Assembly (NCBI RefSeq): GCF_019634815.1
Contig: NZ_JAHCAP010000002.1
Location: 124,001-188,000, forward strand
Direction of reading: 5' to 3'
Length of the DNA: 64,000 bases
Origin: Dokdonella sp.
GTDB taxonomy: Bacteria > Pseudomonadota > Gammaproteobacteria > Xanthomonadales > Rhodanobacteraceae
A model generated the notes under the pieces. It was not told the origin of the DNA. It did not search any database and saw only the letters and a program-made list of their open reading frames with translations. Each line of letters starts with the position of its first letter. The first letter of the stretch is position 1. Shown here piece after piece: positions 16,980 through 25,972 of the stretch. The translations under genes and the position numbers were made by a program.

Positions 16980-18059
16980 GTGAGCCGCACCTACAACTTC
17001 AGCGCGGGTCCGGCCGTGCTGCCCGAGGAAGTCCTTCGCCAGGCGCAGTCCGAATTGCTCGAGTGGAACGGCGCGCGCGCCTCGGTGATGGAAGTCAGCC
17101 ATCGAGGCAAGGCCTTCATTGCGCTGGCCGAGGAAGCCGAACGCGACCTGCGCGACTTGCTCGCGGTGCCGGACAACTACAAGGTCTTGTTCCTGCAGGG
17201 GGGCGCGAGCCAGCACTTCGCCCAGATCGCGCTCAATTTCGCGCGCGGCGCCAAGGCCGATTACGTGCTCACCGGCGACTGGAGCGAGAAGGCCGCCAGG
17301 GAAGCCAAGCCGTGGACCCGGGTGCAGATTGCCGCGAGCGCGGCGGACACCCATCACGACCGCATCCCGCCGCGCGCGCAGTGGCAGCTCGATCCCGAAG
17401 CGGCGTATCTGCACATCACGCCCAACGAGACGATTCGGGGCGTCGAGTTCCATGAGGTCCCCGAGGCCGGCGCGGTGCCGCTGATCGGCGATGTCTCCTC
17501 GACCATCCTCTCGCGACCGCTCGACGTGTCGCGCTATGGCCTGCTGTATGCCGGTGCGCAAAAGAACATCGGTCCCTCGGGTCTCGTGGTGATGATCGTG
17601 CGCGATGACCTGCTCGAGCGCTGCCCCAAGGACATCCCCAAGATCTTCAATTATGCCGAGCACGCGGCGCAGGGTTCGATGCTCAACACGCCCAATACCT
17701 GGGGCTGGTATCTGGCCGGCCTCGTGTTCAAGTGGGTCAAGGCGCAAGGCGGCGTGGCCGCAATGGCGCAGCGCAATCGTGCCAAGGCCGAACTCCTGTA
17801 TGGCTACATCGACCAGTCTGGCTACTACCGCAATCCGGTCGAGGTGTCCGCGCGTTCGTGGATGAACGTGCCCTTCACCCTGCCGCGTGAGGAACTCGAT
17901 GCGACCTTCCTCAAGCAGGCCGAGGCCGCGGGCCTGCTTGCGCTCAAGGGCCACCGTCTGGTCGGCGGCATGCGTGCCTCGATCTACAACGCGATGCCGC
18001 TCGATGGCGTGCAGGCACTGGTGGACTTCATGCGCGATTTCGCCCAGCGCAATCCCTGA
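16980..18059 (+). CDS. serC: Phosphoserine aminotransferase
   Basis: PLP enzyme that converts 3-phosphohydroxypyruvate and glutamate to phosphoserine (serine synthesis) and also serves the pyridoxal pathway. The 359 residues begin SRTYNFSAGPAVLPEEVL, the family N-terminus; the phosphate-binding QGGASQHFAQI and the PLP lysine in LYAGAQKNIGPSG (about residue 197) are clear. The start is GTG at 16980: a GGAGG lies 6 bases upstream, and ATG at 16976 is out of frame. A weak promoter (TTGCAT 16926, TACAGT 16950) may drive it. It is the first gene of the serC-serA-pheA-hisC-aroA-cmk-rpsA cluster and divergent from the thioredoxin gene. Confidence 0.97.
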   Translation: MSRTYNFSAGPAVLPEEVLRQAQSELLEWNGARASVMEVSHRGKAFIALAEEAERDLRDLLAVPDNYKVLFLQGGASQHFAQIALNFARGAKADYVLTGDWSEKAAREAKPWTRVQIAASAADTHHDRIPPRAQWQLDPEAAYLHITPNETIRGVEFHEVPEAGAVPLIGDVSSTILSRPLDVSRYGLLYAGAQKNIGPSGLVVMIVRDDLLERCPKDIPKIFNYAEHAAQGSMLNTPNTWGWYLAGLVFKWVKAQGGVAAMAQRNRAKAELLYGYIDQSGYYRNPVEVSARSWMNVPFTLPREELDATFLKQAEAAGLLALKGHRLVGGMRASIYNAMPLDGVQALVDFMRDFAQRNP

Positions 18060-18144
18060 ACCATTCGCCGACCGTGCCTGAACCGCCCCGATCCGGGTGA
18101 TGCGGCCGCAAGAACGCTTTCCAAACTCCATTCCGGTCTCTTCC

Positions 18145-19311
18145 ATGTTCACGATCCAGACTCTCAACAACATTTCGCGCAATGGAATCGAGCGCCTGCC
18201 CGACAAGCTCTACAAGGTTGCCAACGAGGTTGCCGCGCCCGATGCCATCCTGGTGCGCTCGGCCGACATGCATGCGCTCGCGCTCGCGCCCAGCGTCAAG
18301 GCCATCGCCCGCGCCGGCGCCGGCACCAACAACATACCGGTGGCGGCGCTGTCGGCTCGCGGGATTCCGGTGTTCAACGCGCCCGGCGCCAATGCCAACG
18401 CGGTCAAGGAGCTGGTGGTCGCGGGCATGCTGCTGGCGGCGCGCAATCTGCCCGCGGCGCTCAGTTTCGTGCACGAGCTGCCTGCGGGCGAGGATCTGCA
18501 TGCCAAGGTCGAGGCCGAGAAAAAGCGCTTCGTCGGCAGTGAACTGGCCGGCAAGACGCTGGGTGTGGTCGGCCTGGGCGCGATCGGCGTCAAGGTGGCC
18601 AACGCGGCGCATGCGCTGGGCATGCGTGTGACCGGATTCGATCCGCACATGACCATCGATGGTGCCTGGCAGCTGTCCTCCGATGTCGCGCGCGCCGGCT
18701 CACTCAACGAGCTGTTCGCGGCGGCCGATTACCTCACGTTTCACGTACCGCTCAACGACAAGACCCGTGGTGTGTTCGGTGAAAAGGCGCTCGAACTGGT
18801 TCGGCCGGGCGTGGTGGTGCTCAATTTCTCCCGCGAGGGCATCGTCGATGCGCAGGCGCTGCGGCGAGGTCTCGCCGAAAAGCGCATCGGTCGCTATGTC
18901 TGCGATTTCCCCGATGCCGACCTGCAGGGCGACGCGCGCGTGATCGCGTTGCCGCATCTGGGCGCATCGACCGCCGAAGCCGAGGAAAACTGCGCCTACA
19001 TGGTGGTCGATCAACTGCGTGATTTCCTCGAACATGGCAACGTGCGCCATTCGGTCAATTTCCCGGAGACGCGCATGGCGCGGGGCGGCAGTGCGCGCAT
19101 ATGCGTTGCCAACAGCAATCGACCGAACATGATCGGCCAGTTGTCGCACGTGCTCGGCGAGGCGGGTGTCAACATCGCGCAGATGCACAATGCTTCGCGT
19201 GGCGATCTTGCCTACAGCCTGATCGATGTGGACTCACCGGTGCCATCCGCACTGGTCAGTTCGATTGCGGCGATCGATGGGATCCTTTCCGTGCGTGTGA
19301 TCGAGGACTGA
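18145..19311 (+). CDS. serA: D-3-phosphoglycerate dehydrogenase
   Basis: Catalyses the first step of serine synthesis, oxidising 3-phosphoglycerate with NAD to 3-phosphohydroxypyruvate, the substrate of the upstream serC product. The 388-residue protein has the D-2-hydroxyacid dehydrogenase fold: NAD motif VGLGAIGVKVANAA (about residue 148), the catalytic Arg in LNFSREGIVD, and the catalytic His in LPHLGASTAEAEENC (about residue 273). A C-terminal ACT domain (MIGQLSHVLGEAGVNIAQM) is present, the usual serine-feedback site. It has the shorter ACT-only architecture. The start MFTIQTLNN fits the family but has no Shine-Dalgarno; MMRPQER at 18097 is the alternative. Confidence 0.94.
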   Translation: MFTIQTLNNISRNGIERLPDKLYKVANEVAAPDAILVRSADMHALALAPSVKAIARAGAGTNNIPVAALSARGIPVFNAPGANANAVKELVVAGMLLAARNLPAALSFVHELPAGEDLHAKVEAEKKRFVGSELAGKTLGVVGLGAIGVKVANAAHALGMRVTGFDPHMTIDGAWQLSSDVARAGSLNELFAAADYLTFHVPLNDKTRGVFGEKALELVRPGVVVLNFSREGIVDAQALRRGLAEKRIGRYVCDFPDADLQGDARVIALPHLGASTAEAEENCAYMVVDQLRDFLEHGNVRHSVNFPETRMARGGSARICVANSNRPNMIGQLSHVLGEAGVNIAQMHNASRGDLAYSLIDVDSPVPSALVSSIAAIDGILSVRVIED

Positions 19312-19314
19312 ACG

Positions 19315-20406
19315 ATGAGCAAGGGCAAGCCCGATCTGGGTGAGGTACGCAGTCGCATCGACGGCATCGACCGCCAGATCCAGGCCCTGATCGCCGAGCG
19401 TGCGCAATTCGCCCATCAGGTCGGCAAGGCCAAGGGCAAACTCGCCGCTGCGGTGGATTACTACCGGCCGGAACGCGAGGCGCAGGTACTGCGCATGGTG
19501 GTCGATCGCAACGACGGCCCGCTCAACGACGAGGTGCTGGTGCACCTGTTCCGCGAGATCATGTCGGCCTGCCTCGCCCAGCAGGAGCCGCTCAAGGTCG
19601 GCTATCTCGGTCCCGAGGGCACCTTCTGCCAGCAGGCTGTGCACAAACACTTCGGTCGTTCGGCGCATGGCTTGCCGATGGCGAGCATCGAGGAAGTGTT
19701 TCAGGAAGTCGAGGCGGGCAATGCCGATTTCGGCGTGGTGCCGGTCGAGAATTCCGGGCAGGGCACGATCCAGGTCACGCTCGACATGTTCCTCACGTCC
19801 AATCTCAAGATCTGCGGTGAAGTCGAGCTGCGCGTGCACCAGTACCTGCTCTCGCGCACTGGTCGCATCGAGGACATCGAGCGCATCTACGCGCATCCGC
19901 AGGCGTTCGCCCAGACCGTGGGCTGGATGCGCACGAACCTGCCCAAGGTCGAAAAGGTACCGGTATCGAGCAATGCCGAGGGCGCGCGTCGCGCGCGCAA
20001 TGCCGAGGATGCCGCCGCGATCGGCAGTGACTCGGCCGCGCACGTGTATGGCCTCAAGAAGGTCATCATGAAATCGATCGAGGATCGTGCCGACAACACC
20101 ACGCGCTTCCTCGTGCTCGGCCGCCAGGTGTTCCCGCCTTCGGGGCACGATCGCACCTCGGTGCTGGTCTTCATCAAGGATCAACCGGGCGCGCTGTTCA
20201 ACGTGCTCAGCCCGTTCGCGCGCCACGGCATCAGCATGAACCGCATCGAGTCGCGGCCCTCGCATCAGGCCAAGTGGGAATATGCCTTCTTCATCGACCT
20301 CTCGGGACACATCGACGATGAGGGCATGAAGGCGGCGCTGGCCGAACTCGAGTCGCACTCGGCGCAAATCAAGGTGTTGGGCTCCTATCCGGTGGCGGTA
20401 CCGTGA
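19315..20406 (+). CDS. pheA: Bifunctional chorismate mutase/prephenate dehydratase
   Basis: The fused P-protein makes prephenate from chorismate and then phenylpyruvate, the last committed steps to phenylalanine. Residues 1-90 are an AroQ-type mutase helix bundle (RSRIDGIDRQIQALIAERAQ). The dehydratase follows (VGYLGPEGTFCQQAVHKHFG, then NTTRFLVLG with the catalytic Thr-Arg-Phe), and a C-terminal ACT domain carries GALFNVLSPFARHG and NRIESRP, the phenylalanine-binding GAL and ESRP elements, so feedback inhibition is expected. The 363 residues are of normal length. It begins 3 bases after serA and overlaps hisC by 4 (GTGA). Confidence 0.97.
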   Translation: MSKGKPDLGEVRSRIDGIDRQIQALIAERAQFAHQVGKAKGKLAAAVDYYRPEREAQVLRMVVDRNDGPLNDEVLVHLFREIMSACLAQQEPLKVGYLGPEGTFCQQAVHKHFGRSAHGLPMASIEEVFQEVEAGNADFGVVPVENSGQGTIQVTLDMFLTSNLKICGEVELRVHQYLLSRTGRIEDIERIYAHPQAFAQTVGWMRTNLPKVEKVPVSSNAEGARRARNAEDAAAIGSDSAAHVYGLKKVIMKSIEDRADNTTRFLVLGRQVFPPSGHDRTSVLVFIKDQPGALFNVLSPFARHGISMNRIESRPSHQAKWEYAFFIDLSGHIDDEGMKAALAELESHSAQIKVLGSYPVAVP

Positions 20407-21524
20407 CGTTCGACGCAACGCGGCTGGCCAATGCCGCGACCGCTGCCCTGCGTGCCTATGATCCCGGTCATGATTTGCCGGCCCTGCGTTTGCGCTTTGG
20501 CGCGCAGATTGCCGAGCTCGGATCCAATGAGAACGTGCTCGGGCCGAGCCCGCTGGCGCTCGCTGCGATGCAGCGCGCGCTGGCCGACATCCATCGTTAT
20601 CCCGATCCGCGCGGCGCGGCGCTCAAGGCGGCGCTCGCGCGCACGCATGGCGTTGGAGTCGAGCACATCGTGCTCGGCAATGGCTCGCATGAGCTGCTGA
20701 TGATGCTCGCGCAGTGCTTTGCCGACGCCGCGCATTCGGTGGTGTTCTCGCAGTATGGTTTTGCCGTGTTTCCGATCGCGACCGCCGCCGCGGGTGCGCA
20801 GCCGATCTGCGTACCGGCCTTGCCACGCACGCATGCGCTGGCGCCATTCGGACACGATCTCGCTGCGATCGCGGCCGCCGTCCGGGTCGATACGCGCATC
20901 GTCTATCTCGCCAACCCGAACAATCCGACCGGCACCTGGTTTGGTGATGCGGAACTGACCGAATTCCTCTCGCGCGTGCCGCGCGAAGTGCTGGTGGTGG
21001 TTGACGAGGCCTACAACGAATTCGTCGATGCGCCGGGCCTGAGTTCGGCGCTGACTCTGCGTGCGCAGAATCCGAACCTGATCGTGTCGCGCACGTTTTC
21101 CAAGGCCTACGCACTGGCTGGTGCGCGTGTGGGCTATTTCATCGCCGATGCCAGCGTGGTCGCGGTGCTCGAGCGCATGCGCGAGTCGTTCAACGTCAAC
21201 ACCCTTGCGCTTGCCGGCGCCGAGGCGGCGCTTGGCGACATCCGGCACCTCGAGAAGGTACGCGCGTTCAATTCGAGCGAACGCGCGTGGCTGATTGCTG
21301 AGCTCGCGCAGCGCGGTCTGACGTGCCTGCCGTCGCAGACCAATTTCGTGCTGGTGGATCTGGGACGTGACACGGCGGTGCTGGAGCGGCAATTGTTCGA
21401 GCGTGGCGTGATCGTGCGTCCGATGGGCGGTTATGGCCTGGCGCAGACGCTGCGCATCAGCATCGGCAGTCGCGCCGAAAATGCGCAACTGCTTGCCGCA
21501 CTGGATGCTGCTGATGGCTACTGA
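20403..21524 (+). CDS. hisC: Histidinol-phosphate/aromatic aminotransferase
   Basis: PLP aminotransferase of the HisC subgroup. The 373-residue protein carries ANPNNPTGTW, the DEAYNEF aspartate, and the PLP lysine in VSRTFSKAYALAGARVGY (about residue 221). It sits between pheA and aroA rather than in a histidine operon, so it very likely acts as the aromatic aminotransferase that turns phenylpyruvate (made by the upstream gene) into phenylalanine, as HisC paralogues do; histidinol-phosphate activity cannot be excluded. Start is GTG, overlapping the pheA stop in GTGA. The end overlaps the aroA start by 11 bases. Confidence 0.92.
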   Translation: MTFDATRLANAATAALRAYDPGHDLPALRLRFGAQIAELGSNENVLGPSPLALAAMQRALADIHRYPDPRGAALKAALARTHGVGVEHIVLGNGSHELLMMLAQCFADAAHSVVFSQYGFAVFPIATAAAGAQPICVPALPRTHALAPFGHDLAAIAAAVRVDTRIVYLANPNNPTGTWFGDAELTEFLSRVPREVLVVVDEAYNEFVDAPGLSSALTLRAQNPNLIVSRTFSKAYALAGARVGYFIADASVVAVLERMRESFNVNTLALAGAEAALGDIRHLEKVRAFNSSERAWLIAELAQRGLTCLPSQTNFVLVDLGRDTAVLERQLFERGVIVRPMGGYGLAQTLRISIGSRAENAQLLAALDAADGY

Positions 21525-22848
21525 AGCCGCAAGCGTCAACGACACGCGCCTCGACTGGATCTGCTCGCATGCAGATTCCTTGCGGGGTGAGCTGGTGATT
21601 CCCGGCGACAAGTCGGTATCGCATCGCGCAATCATGCTCGGCGCGCTCGCCGATGGCATCTCGCAGATCGACGGCTTCCTCGAAGGTGAAGACACGCGCG
21701 CGACCGCGCGAATCTTCGCTGCGCTGGGCGTGCGCATCGAAACACCCTCGGCTTCGCGGCGCATCGTTCATGGCGTGGGCGTGGACGGCCTGCGCGCTGC
21801 CAGCGACGTGCTCGACTGCGGCAATGCCGGCACCGGCATGCGTCTGCTTTCCGGCCTGCTCGCGGGTCAGGCCTTCGACAGTGTGCTCAGCGGTGATGGA
21901 TCCCTGCACAAACGCCCGATGCGCCGCGTGATCGAGCCGCTGACGGCCATGGGGGCGCGGATCGAAGCCGAAGCGGGCGGCTTGCCGCCACTGCGGATCA
22001 AGGGTGGCTGCGCCTTGCATGGCATCGACTATGCCTTGCCGATTGCCAGCGCGCAGGTCAAATCCGCCGTGCTGCTCGCAGGACTCTACGCGCGGGGCGA
22101 GACGATCGTGCGCGAGCCGCATCCGACCCGCGACTACACCGAGCGCATGTTGCAGGCATTCGGCTATCCGATCGATTTCGCGCCCGGTCATGCGCGTTTG
22201 TCCGGCGGCCATCGCCTGCGCGCCTGTACGGTGAGCGTGCCTGCCGACTTTTCCTCGGCCGCGTTCTTCATCGTCGCCGCAAGTCTGGTTCCGGAGTCGC
22301 GCCTGCTGCTGCGTGCGGTCGGGCTCAATCCGCGCCGTACCGGGCTGTTGGCGGCCTTGCGCCTCATGGGCGCCGACATCCGCGAGCATGCGCGCAGCGA
22401 GCAGGGCGGCGAGCCGGTCGCGGATCTGGAGATCCGCCACGCGCCCCTGCATGGCATCGAGGTGCCGGTCGAACTCGTGCCCGACATGATCGACGAATTC
22501 CCGATCCTGTTCATCGCCGCCGCGGCTGCGAAGGGCGTGACCACGATTCGCGGTGCGGCCGAGCTGCGGGTCAAGGAATCCGATCGCATCGCGGTGATGG
22601 CCGCGGGTCTGCGCAGGCTCGGCGTGCGCATCGAGGAGCGTCCAGATGGTGCCGTGATCGAAGGTGGCGCGATGACCGGTGCCGAGGTCGATTCCGCCAC
22701 CGACCATCGCTGCGCAATGAGCTTCGTGGTCGCGGGGGCGCTGGCCGGCGCGCCGGTGCGCATCCGCGACTGCGCCAATGTGGCGACCTCGTTCCCGGGA
22801 TTCGACCAGCTCGCACGCAGTTGCGGCTTGCGACTCGAATCGATCTGA
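21514..22848 (+). CDS. aroA: 3-phosphoshikimate 1-carboxyvinyltransferase (EPSP synthase)
   Basis: Adds enolpyruvate from PEP to shikimate-3-phosphate, the sixth step of the shikimate pathway that feeds pheA. The 444-residue protein has the N-terminal PGDKSVSHRAIMLGALA, the PEP-loop LDCGNAGTGMRLLSGLLAG, the second-domain HPTRDYTERML and the RVKESDRI motif. The loop reads GNAGTGMR, not the GNAGTAMR of E. coli, a variant seen in several other lineages. I chose the ATG at 21514 (MATEAASVND), which overlaps hisC by 11 bases; no Shine-Dalgarno is obvious. Between its stop and cmk are 71 bases with a possible cmk promoter. Confidence 0.96.
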   Translation: MATEAASVNDTRLDWICSHADSLRGELVIPGDKSVSHRAIMLGALADGISQIDGFLEGEDTRATARIFAALGVRIETPSASRRIVHGVGVDGLRAASDVLDCGNAGTGMRLLSGLLAGQAFDSVLSGDGSLHKRPMRRVIEPLTAMGARIEAEAGGLPPLRIKGGCALHGIDYALPIASAQVKSAVLLAGLYARGETIVREPHPTRDYTERMLQAFGYPIDFAPGHARLSGGHRLRACTVSVPADFSSAAFFIVAASLVPESRLLLRAVGLNPRRTGLLAALRLMGADIREHARSEQGGEPVADLEIRHAPLHGIEVPVELVPDMIDEFPILFIAAAAAKGVTTIRGAAELRVKESDRIAVMAAGLRRLGVRIEERPDGAVIEGGAMTGAEVDSATDHRCAMSFVVAGALAGAPVRIRDCANVATSFPGFDQLARSCGLRLESI

Positions 22849-22907
22849 GCCCGTTGCGGGGTCGGTCTGTGCGGTGGCGGCACTGCCGATGAAGGCAGCG
22901 CATCGGC

Positions 22908-22913
22908 TAAAAT
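22908..22913 (+). promoter_or_regulatory. -10 element directly before cmk
   Basis: TAAAAT ends 6 bases before the cmk ATG, in the context GGCTAAAATGCGCCG. No -35 is convincing. If used, the transcript would begin at or next to the start codon. There is no Shine-Dalgarno. Confidence 0.4.
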
Positions 22914-22919
22914 GCGCCG

Positions 22920-23624
22920 ATGCCCGAAAGAATCATCCCCGTTCTGACGATCGACGGCCCCTCCGGCTCCGGCAAGGGCACGGTCAGTCGGATGGTCGCC
23001 GATGCCCTGGGCTGGCACATGCTTGATTCGGGCGCGATCTACCGCGCGGTCGGCTACGCCGCGAGCATGGCCGGGCTCGACCTGTCCGATGCGGCGGCAG
23101 TCACGCGCTGCGCGCAGAGTGCAAAGATCAGTTTCCGTGACCCCAGAGACGGCGGCGAGACGCGCGTGATCGTGAATGGCCACGATGCCACTGACGAGAT
23201 CCGCACCGAGACCTGCGGTGCCGCGGCGTCGGCGATCGCAGCGATTCCCGCGGTGCGCACGGCCTTGTTCGACAAGCAGCGAGCGTTCCAGCGAGCGCCC
23301 GGTTTGGTGGCCGACGGGCGCGACATGGGCACGGTGGTCTTCAAGGACGCCGGCTGCAAGGTATTCCTCACCGCAAGCGCCGAGGAACGCGCGCGCAGGC
23401 GCTATAAACAGTTGAAGGACAAGGGGTTAGCTGTTACTCTCGCATCCCTTTTGCGTGAGATCGAGGCACGCGACGAGCGTGACGCGACGCGCAAGGTGGC
23501 GCCGTTGCGACCCGCGCCTGACGCGATCGTCATCGATTCCACGGCGCTGCCGGTCGAGCAGGTGGTGGCGCGGGTACTCGAGGTGGCACGCGCTGCCATC
23601 GCAGGTCGGGGCACGAATCAGTGA
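22920..23624 (+). CDS. cmk: Cytidylate kinase
   Basis: Phosphorylates CMP and dCMP to the diphosphates for nucleic-acid synthesis. The 234-residue protein begins with the Walker A loop [18 protein letters not shown], then LDSGAIYRA and the nucleotide-binding [12 protein letters not shown]; all are standard CmK features. Codons 168-179 (AAG GGG TTA GCT GTT ACT CTC GCA TCC CTT TTG CGT) are out of keeping with the surrounding GC-rich usage and coincide with a good promoter, described separately. The stop is 121 bases before rpsA; cmk-rpsA is a conserved pair. Confidence 0.97.
   Translation: MPERIIPVLTIDGPSGSGKGTVSRMVADALGWHMLDSGAIYRAVGYAASMAGLDLSDAAAVTRCAQSAKISFRDPRDGGETRVIVNGHDATDEIRTETCGAAASAIAAIPAVRTALFDKQRAFQRAPGLVADGRDMGTVVFKDAGCKVFLTASAEERARRRYKQLKDKGLAVTLASLLREIEARDERDATRKVAPLRPAPDAIVIDSTALPVEQVVARVLEVARAAIAGRGTNQ
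23412..23440 (+). promoter_or_regulatory. rpsA promoter embedded in the cmk coding region
   Basis: A -35 TTGAAG (23412-23417) and an extended -10 TGT-TACTCT (23432-23440) are spaced by exactly 17 bp. The overlying codons are unusually AT-rich, with a TTA leucine codon. E. coli rpsA is also transcribed from promoters inside cmk, which supports the reading. The leader would be about 300 bases long. Confidence 0.6.
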
Positions 23625-23745
23625 AATTGCCCGCAAGGGCAAGCCGGCACGGTGTCGGCGACGCGTCGATGCGGCGTCATTCGCATCATTTGAAGGTGGG
23701 CGTCGGCATGTGGCCGAGCGCCTGTTTCTTTCCTTGGAATTCAAC

Positions 23746-25413
23746 ATGACAGAAAGTTTTGCCGAACTGTTCGAACAGAGCCAGACTGCGCTCACCAAGC
23801 TGCGTTCCGGCGCCATCGTCACCGGCACCATCGTCGAGATCCGCTCCGACGTGGTGGTGGTCAACGCGGGCCTGAAGTCGGAAGGCATCATCCCCATCGA
23901 GCAGTTCCGAAACGACAAGGGCGAACTCGAAATCCACGTCGGTGACGACGTCAAGGTCGCGCTCGACGCGATCGAGAACGGATTCGGCGAGACCATGCTC
24001 TCGCGCGAGAAAGCCAAGCGCTCGCTGGTGTGGGACGAGCTCGAAGAAGCCCAAACCGCCAATGCCGCCATCACCGGCCGCATTTCCGGCAAGGTCAAGG
24101 GCGGCTTCACCGTCGACATCAAGGACGTGCGCGCATTCCTGCCCGGTTCGCTGGTCGACGTGCGCCCGGTGCGCGATCCGTCCTACCTCGAAGGCAAGGA
24201 ACTCGAGTTCAAGATCATCAAGCTCGATCGCAAGCGCAACAACGTGGTGGTTTCGCGCCGCGCGGTGGTCGAGAGCGAGCATTCGGAAGAGCGCGAGCAG
24301 CTGCTCGACAAGCTGGTCGAGGGCGCAGTGATCAAGGGTGTGGTGAAGAACCTGACCGATTACGGCGCGTTCGTCGATCTGGGCGGCATCGATGGCCTGT
24401 TGCACATCACCGACATGGCGTGGAAGCGCGTGCGTCACCCCAGCGAAGTCGTCAATGTCGGCGATGAGCTGGAAGTGCGCGTGCTCAAGTTCGACCGCGA
24501 GCGCAATCGCGTTTCGCTCGGCCTCAAGCAGCTCGGTGAAGATCCGTGGGTGGCAATCGCTCGCCGCTACCCGGCCAACACCCGCCTGTTCGGCAAGGTC
24601 TCCAACGTCACCGACTACGGCTGCTTCGTCGAGCTCGAGCCGGGCGTGGAAGGCCTGGTGCACGTCTCGGAAATGGATTGGACCAACAAGAACGTCAACC
24701 CGGCCAAGGTGGTGCAGGTCGGCGACGAAGTCGAAGTCATGGTGCTCGACGTCGACGAAGAGCGCCGCCGCATTTCGCTGGGCATGAAGCAGACCCGCGC
24801 CAATCCGTGGGAAGCCTTCGCGGCGATCCACAAGAAGGGCGACAAGGTTTCCGGCGCGATCAAGTCGATCACCGACTTTGGCGTGTTCGTTGGCCTCGAC
24901 GGCGGTATCGACGGCTTGGTGCATCTGTCCGACATCTCCTGGCAGACCACCGGCGAAGACCTCGTGCGCAACTTCAAGAAGGGTGACGAGATCGAAGCCG
25001 TGGTCCTCGCGGTCGATCCGGAGCGCGAGCGCATTTCGCTCGGCCTCAAGCAGCTCGAGCAGGATCCGTTCGGCCAGTACATGGCGGCCAATCCGCGCGG
25101 CAGCATCGTCACTGGCACGGTACGCGAAGTCGATGCAAAGGGTGCAACGATCGACCTCGGCGACGGCGTCGAAGGCTATCTGCGCGCCAACGACATCGCC
25201 AAGGAGCGCATCGACGATGCAACCCAGCACCTCAAGGTCGGCGACAGCGTTGAAGCGAAATTTGTCGGCATGGACCGCAAGGGTCGCAGCCTGCAACTTT
25301 CGATTCGCGCCAAGGACGAAGAGGAACTGCAGAGCACGCTCGAGGAGTATCAGAGTGCTTCGGGTGGCACCACCAAGCTGGGTGCCCTGCTCAAGGAGCA
25401 GCTCAATCGCTGA
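23746..25413 (+). CDS. rpsA: 30S ribosomal protein S1
   Basis: The largest 30S protein; it holds mRNA on the ribosome and is needed for messages with weak Shine-Dalgarno sites, which are common in this window. The 555 residues form six S1/OB domains: recurring segments such as [42 protein letters not shown] and [21 protein letters not shown] mark the repeats, each followed by a GLVH or GLLHI-type strand. The start [12 protein letters not shown] has GGAA 7 bases upstream. The 121-base leader probably carries S1 autoregulation as in E. coli, but no specific structure is certain. A strong terminator follows. Confidence 0.98.
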   Translation: MTESFAELFEQSQTALTKLRSGAIVTGTIVEIRSDVVVVNAGLKSEGIIPIEQFRNDKGELEIHVGDDVKVALDAIENGFGETMLSREKAKRSLVWDELEEAQTANAAITGRISGKVKGGFTVDIKDVRAFLPGSLVDVRPVRDPSYLEGKELEFKIIKLDRKRNNVVVSRRAVVESEHSEEREQLLDKLVEGAVIKGVVKNLTDYGAFVDLGGIDGLLHITDMAWKRVRHPSEVVNVGDELEVRVLKFDRERNRVSLGLKQLGEDPWVAIARRYPANTRLFGKVSNVTDYGCFVELEPGVEGLVHVSEMDWTNKNVNPAKVVQVGDEVEVMVLDVDEERRRISLGMKQTRANPWEAFAAIHKKGDKVSGAIKSITDFGVFVGLDGGIDGLVHLSDISWQTTGEDLVRNFKKGDEIEAVVLAVDPERERISLGLKQLEQDPFGQYMAANPRGSIVTGTVREVDAKGATIDLGDGVEGYLRANDIAKERIDDATQHLKVGDSVEAKFVGMDRKGRSLQLSIRAKDEEELQSTLEEYQSASGGTTKLGALLKEQLNR

Positions 25414-25458
25414 AGGCGATCAGGCGATGCGTCCGCACGGACGCATCGCGACAACCTG

Positions 25459-25487
25459 CGCGCACCGGTGACGGTGCGCGTTTTTTT
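25459..25487 (+). terminator. Intrinsic terminator after rpsA
   Basis: A 9-bp stem CGCGCACCG (25459-25467) with CGGTGCGCG (25472-25480), a GTGA tetraloop of the GNRA type, and seven Ts (25481-25487). It is the clearest rho-independent terminator in the window. It separates the serine/aromatic/translation cluster from ihfB, which starts 26 bases later. Confidence 0.95.
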
Positions 25488-25513
25488 CGATGCGGACGGC
25501 AACGCTGATGGCA

Positions 25514-25807
25514 ATGACGAAATCCGAGTTGATCGACGCCCTCGCGCAACGGCAAAAGCACCTTGCGCCCAATGACGTCGAACTCGCGGTCAAGAGCGTG
25601 CTCGAGCAGATGAGTCATTCACTGTCGGTGGGTGAGCGCATCGAGATCCGCGGTTTCGGCAGTTTTTCCCTGCATTTTCGTCCCGCCCGCATGGGGCGCA
25701 ACCCCAAAACCGGCGAATCGGTCGCCCTGCCGGGCAAGCACGTGCCGCATTTCAAGCCGGGCAAGGAACTGCGTGAACGCGTCAACGGAGACGCCGGCGA
25801 GGAATGA
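25514..25807 (+). CDS. ihfB: Integration host factor subunit beta
   Basis: DNA-bending architectural protein that pairs with IhfA. The 97-residue product starts [20 protein letters not shown] and carries the arm region [22 protein letters not shown] with the tip Pro in the intercalating GRNPKTG loop, exactly as in other HU/IHF family members. Two in-frame ATGs lie upstream (25508 and 25490); 25514 matches the usual family N-terminus. The terminator in front means it needs its own promoter or read-through; none is obvious between 25487 and 25514. A 7-bp hairpin (GCGGCAG 25817-25823 with CTGCCGC 25829-25835) follows the stop, without a T run. Confidence 0.96.
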   Translation: MTKSELIDALAQRQKHLAPNDVELAVKSVLEQMSHSLSVGERIEIRGFGSFSLHFRPARMGRNPKTGESVALPGKHVPHFKPGKELRERVNGDAGEE

Positions 25808-25972
25808 GCCGCGCGAGCGGCAGCCACACTGCCGCAGCGATGATCGAAAGCCTGGCTTGAGCGGCTATGATCGCTCCGATCTCCCTGTCCTTTTCCAGTC
25901 CATGGGTCAGCCTGCCTGCTGCTTGTCATTCCGCAATGTCGCGAACTCGCGTCTCACGATTCGGGGCGCGGC

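Noticed and set aside
20403..21524. Annotating hisC as part of histidine biosynthesis
   Set aside because: No his genes are near; position between pheA and aroA fits an aromatic aminotransferase role. The family symbol is kept with that caution.
23686..25296. A 536-residue minus-strand frame over rpsA
   Set aside because: Antisense shadow of the repeated S1 domains, which also makes it look repetitive.
25817..25835. Hairpin after ihfB as a terminator
   Set aside because: Only 7 bp and no T run; kept as a note in the ihfB entry rather than listed as a terminator.
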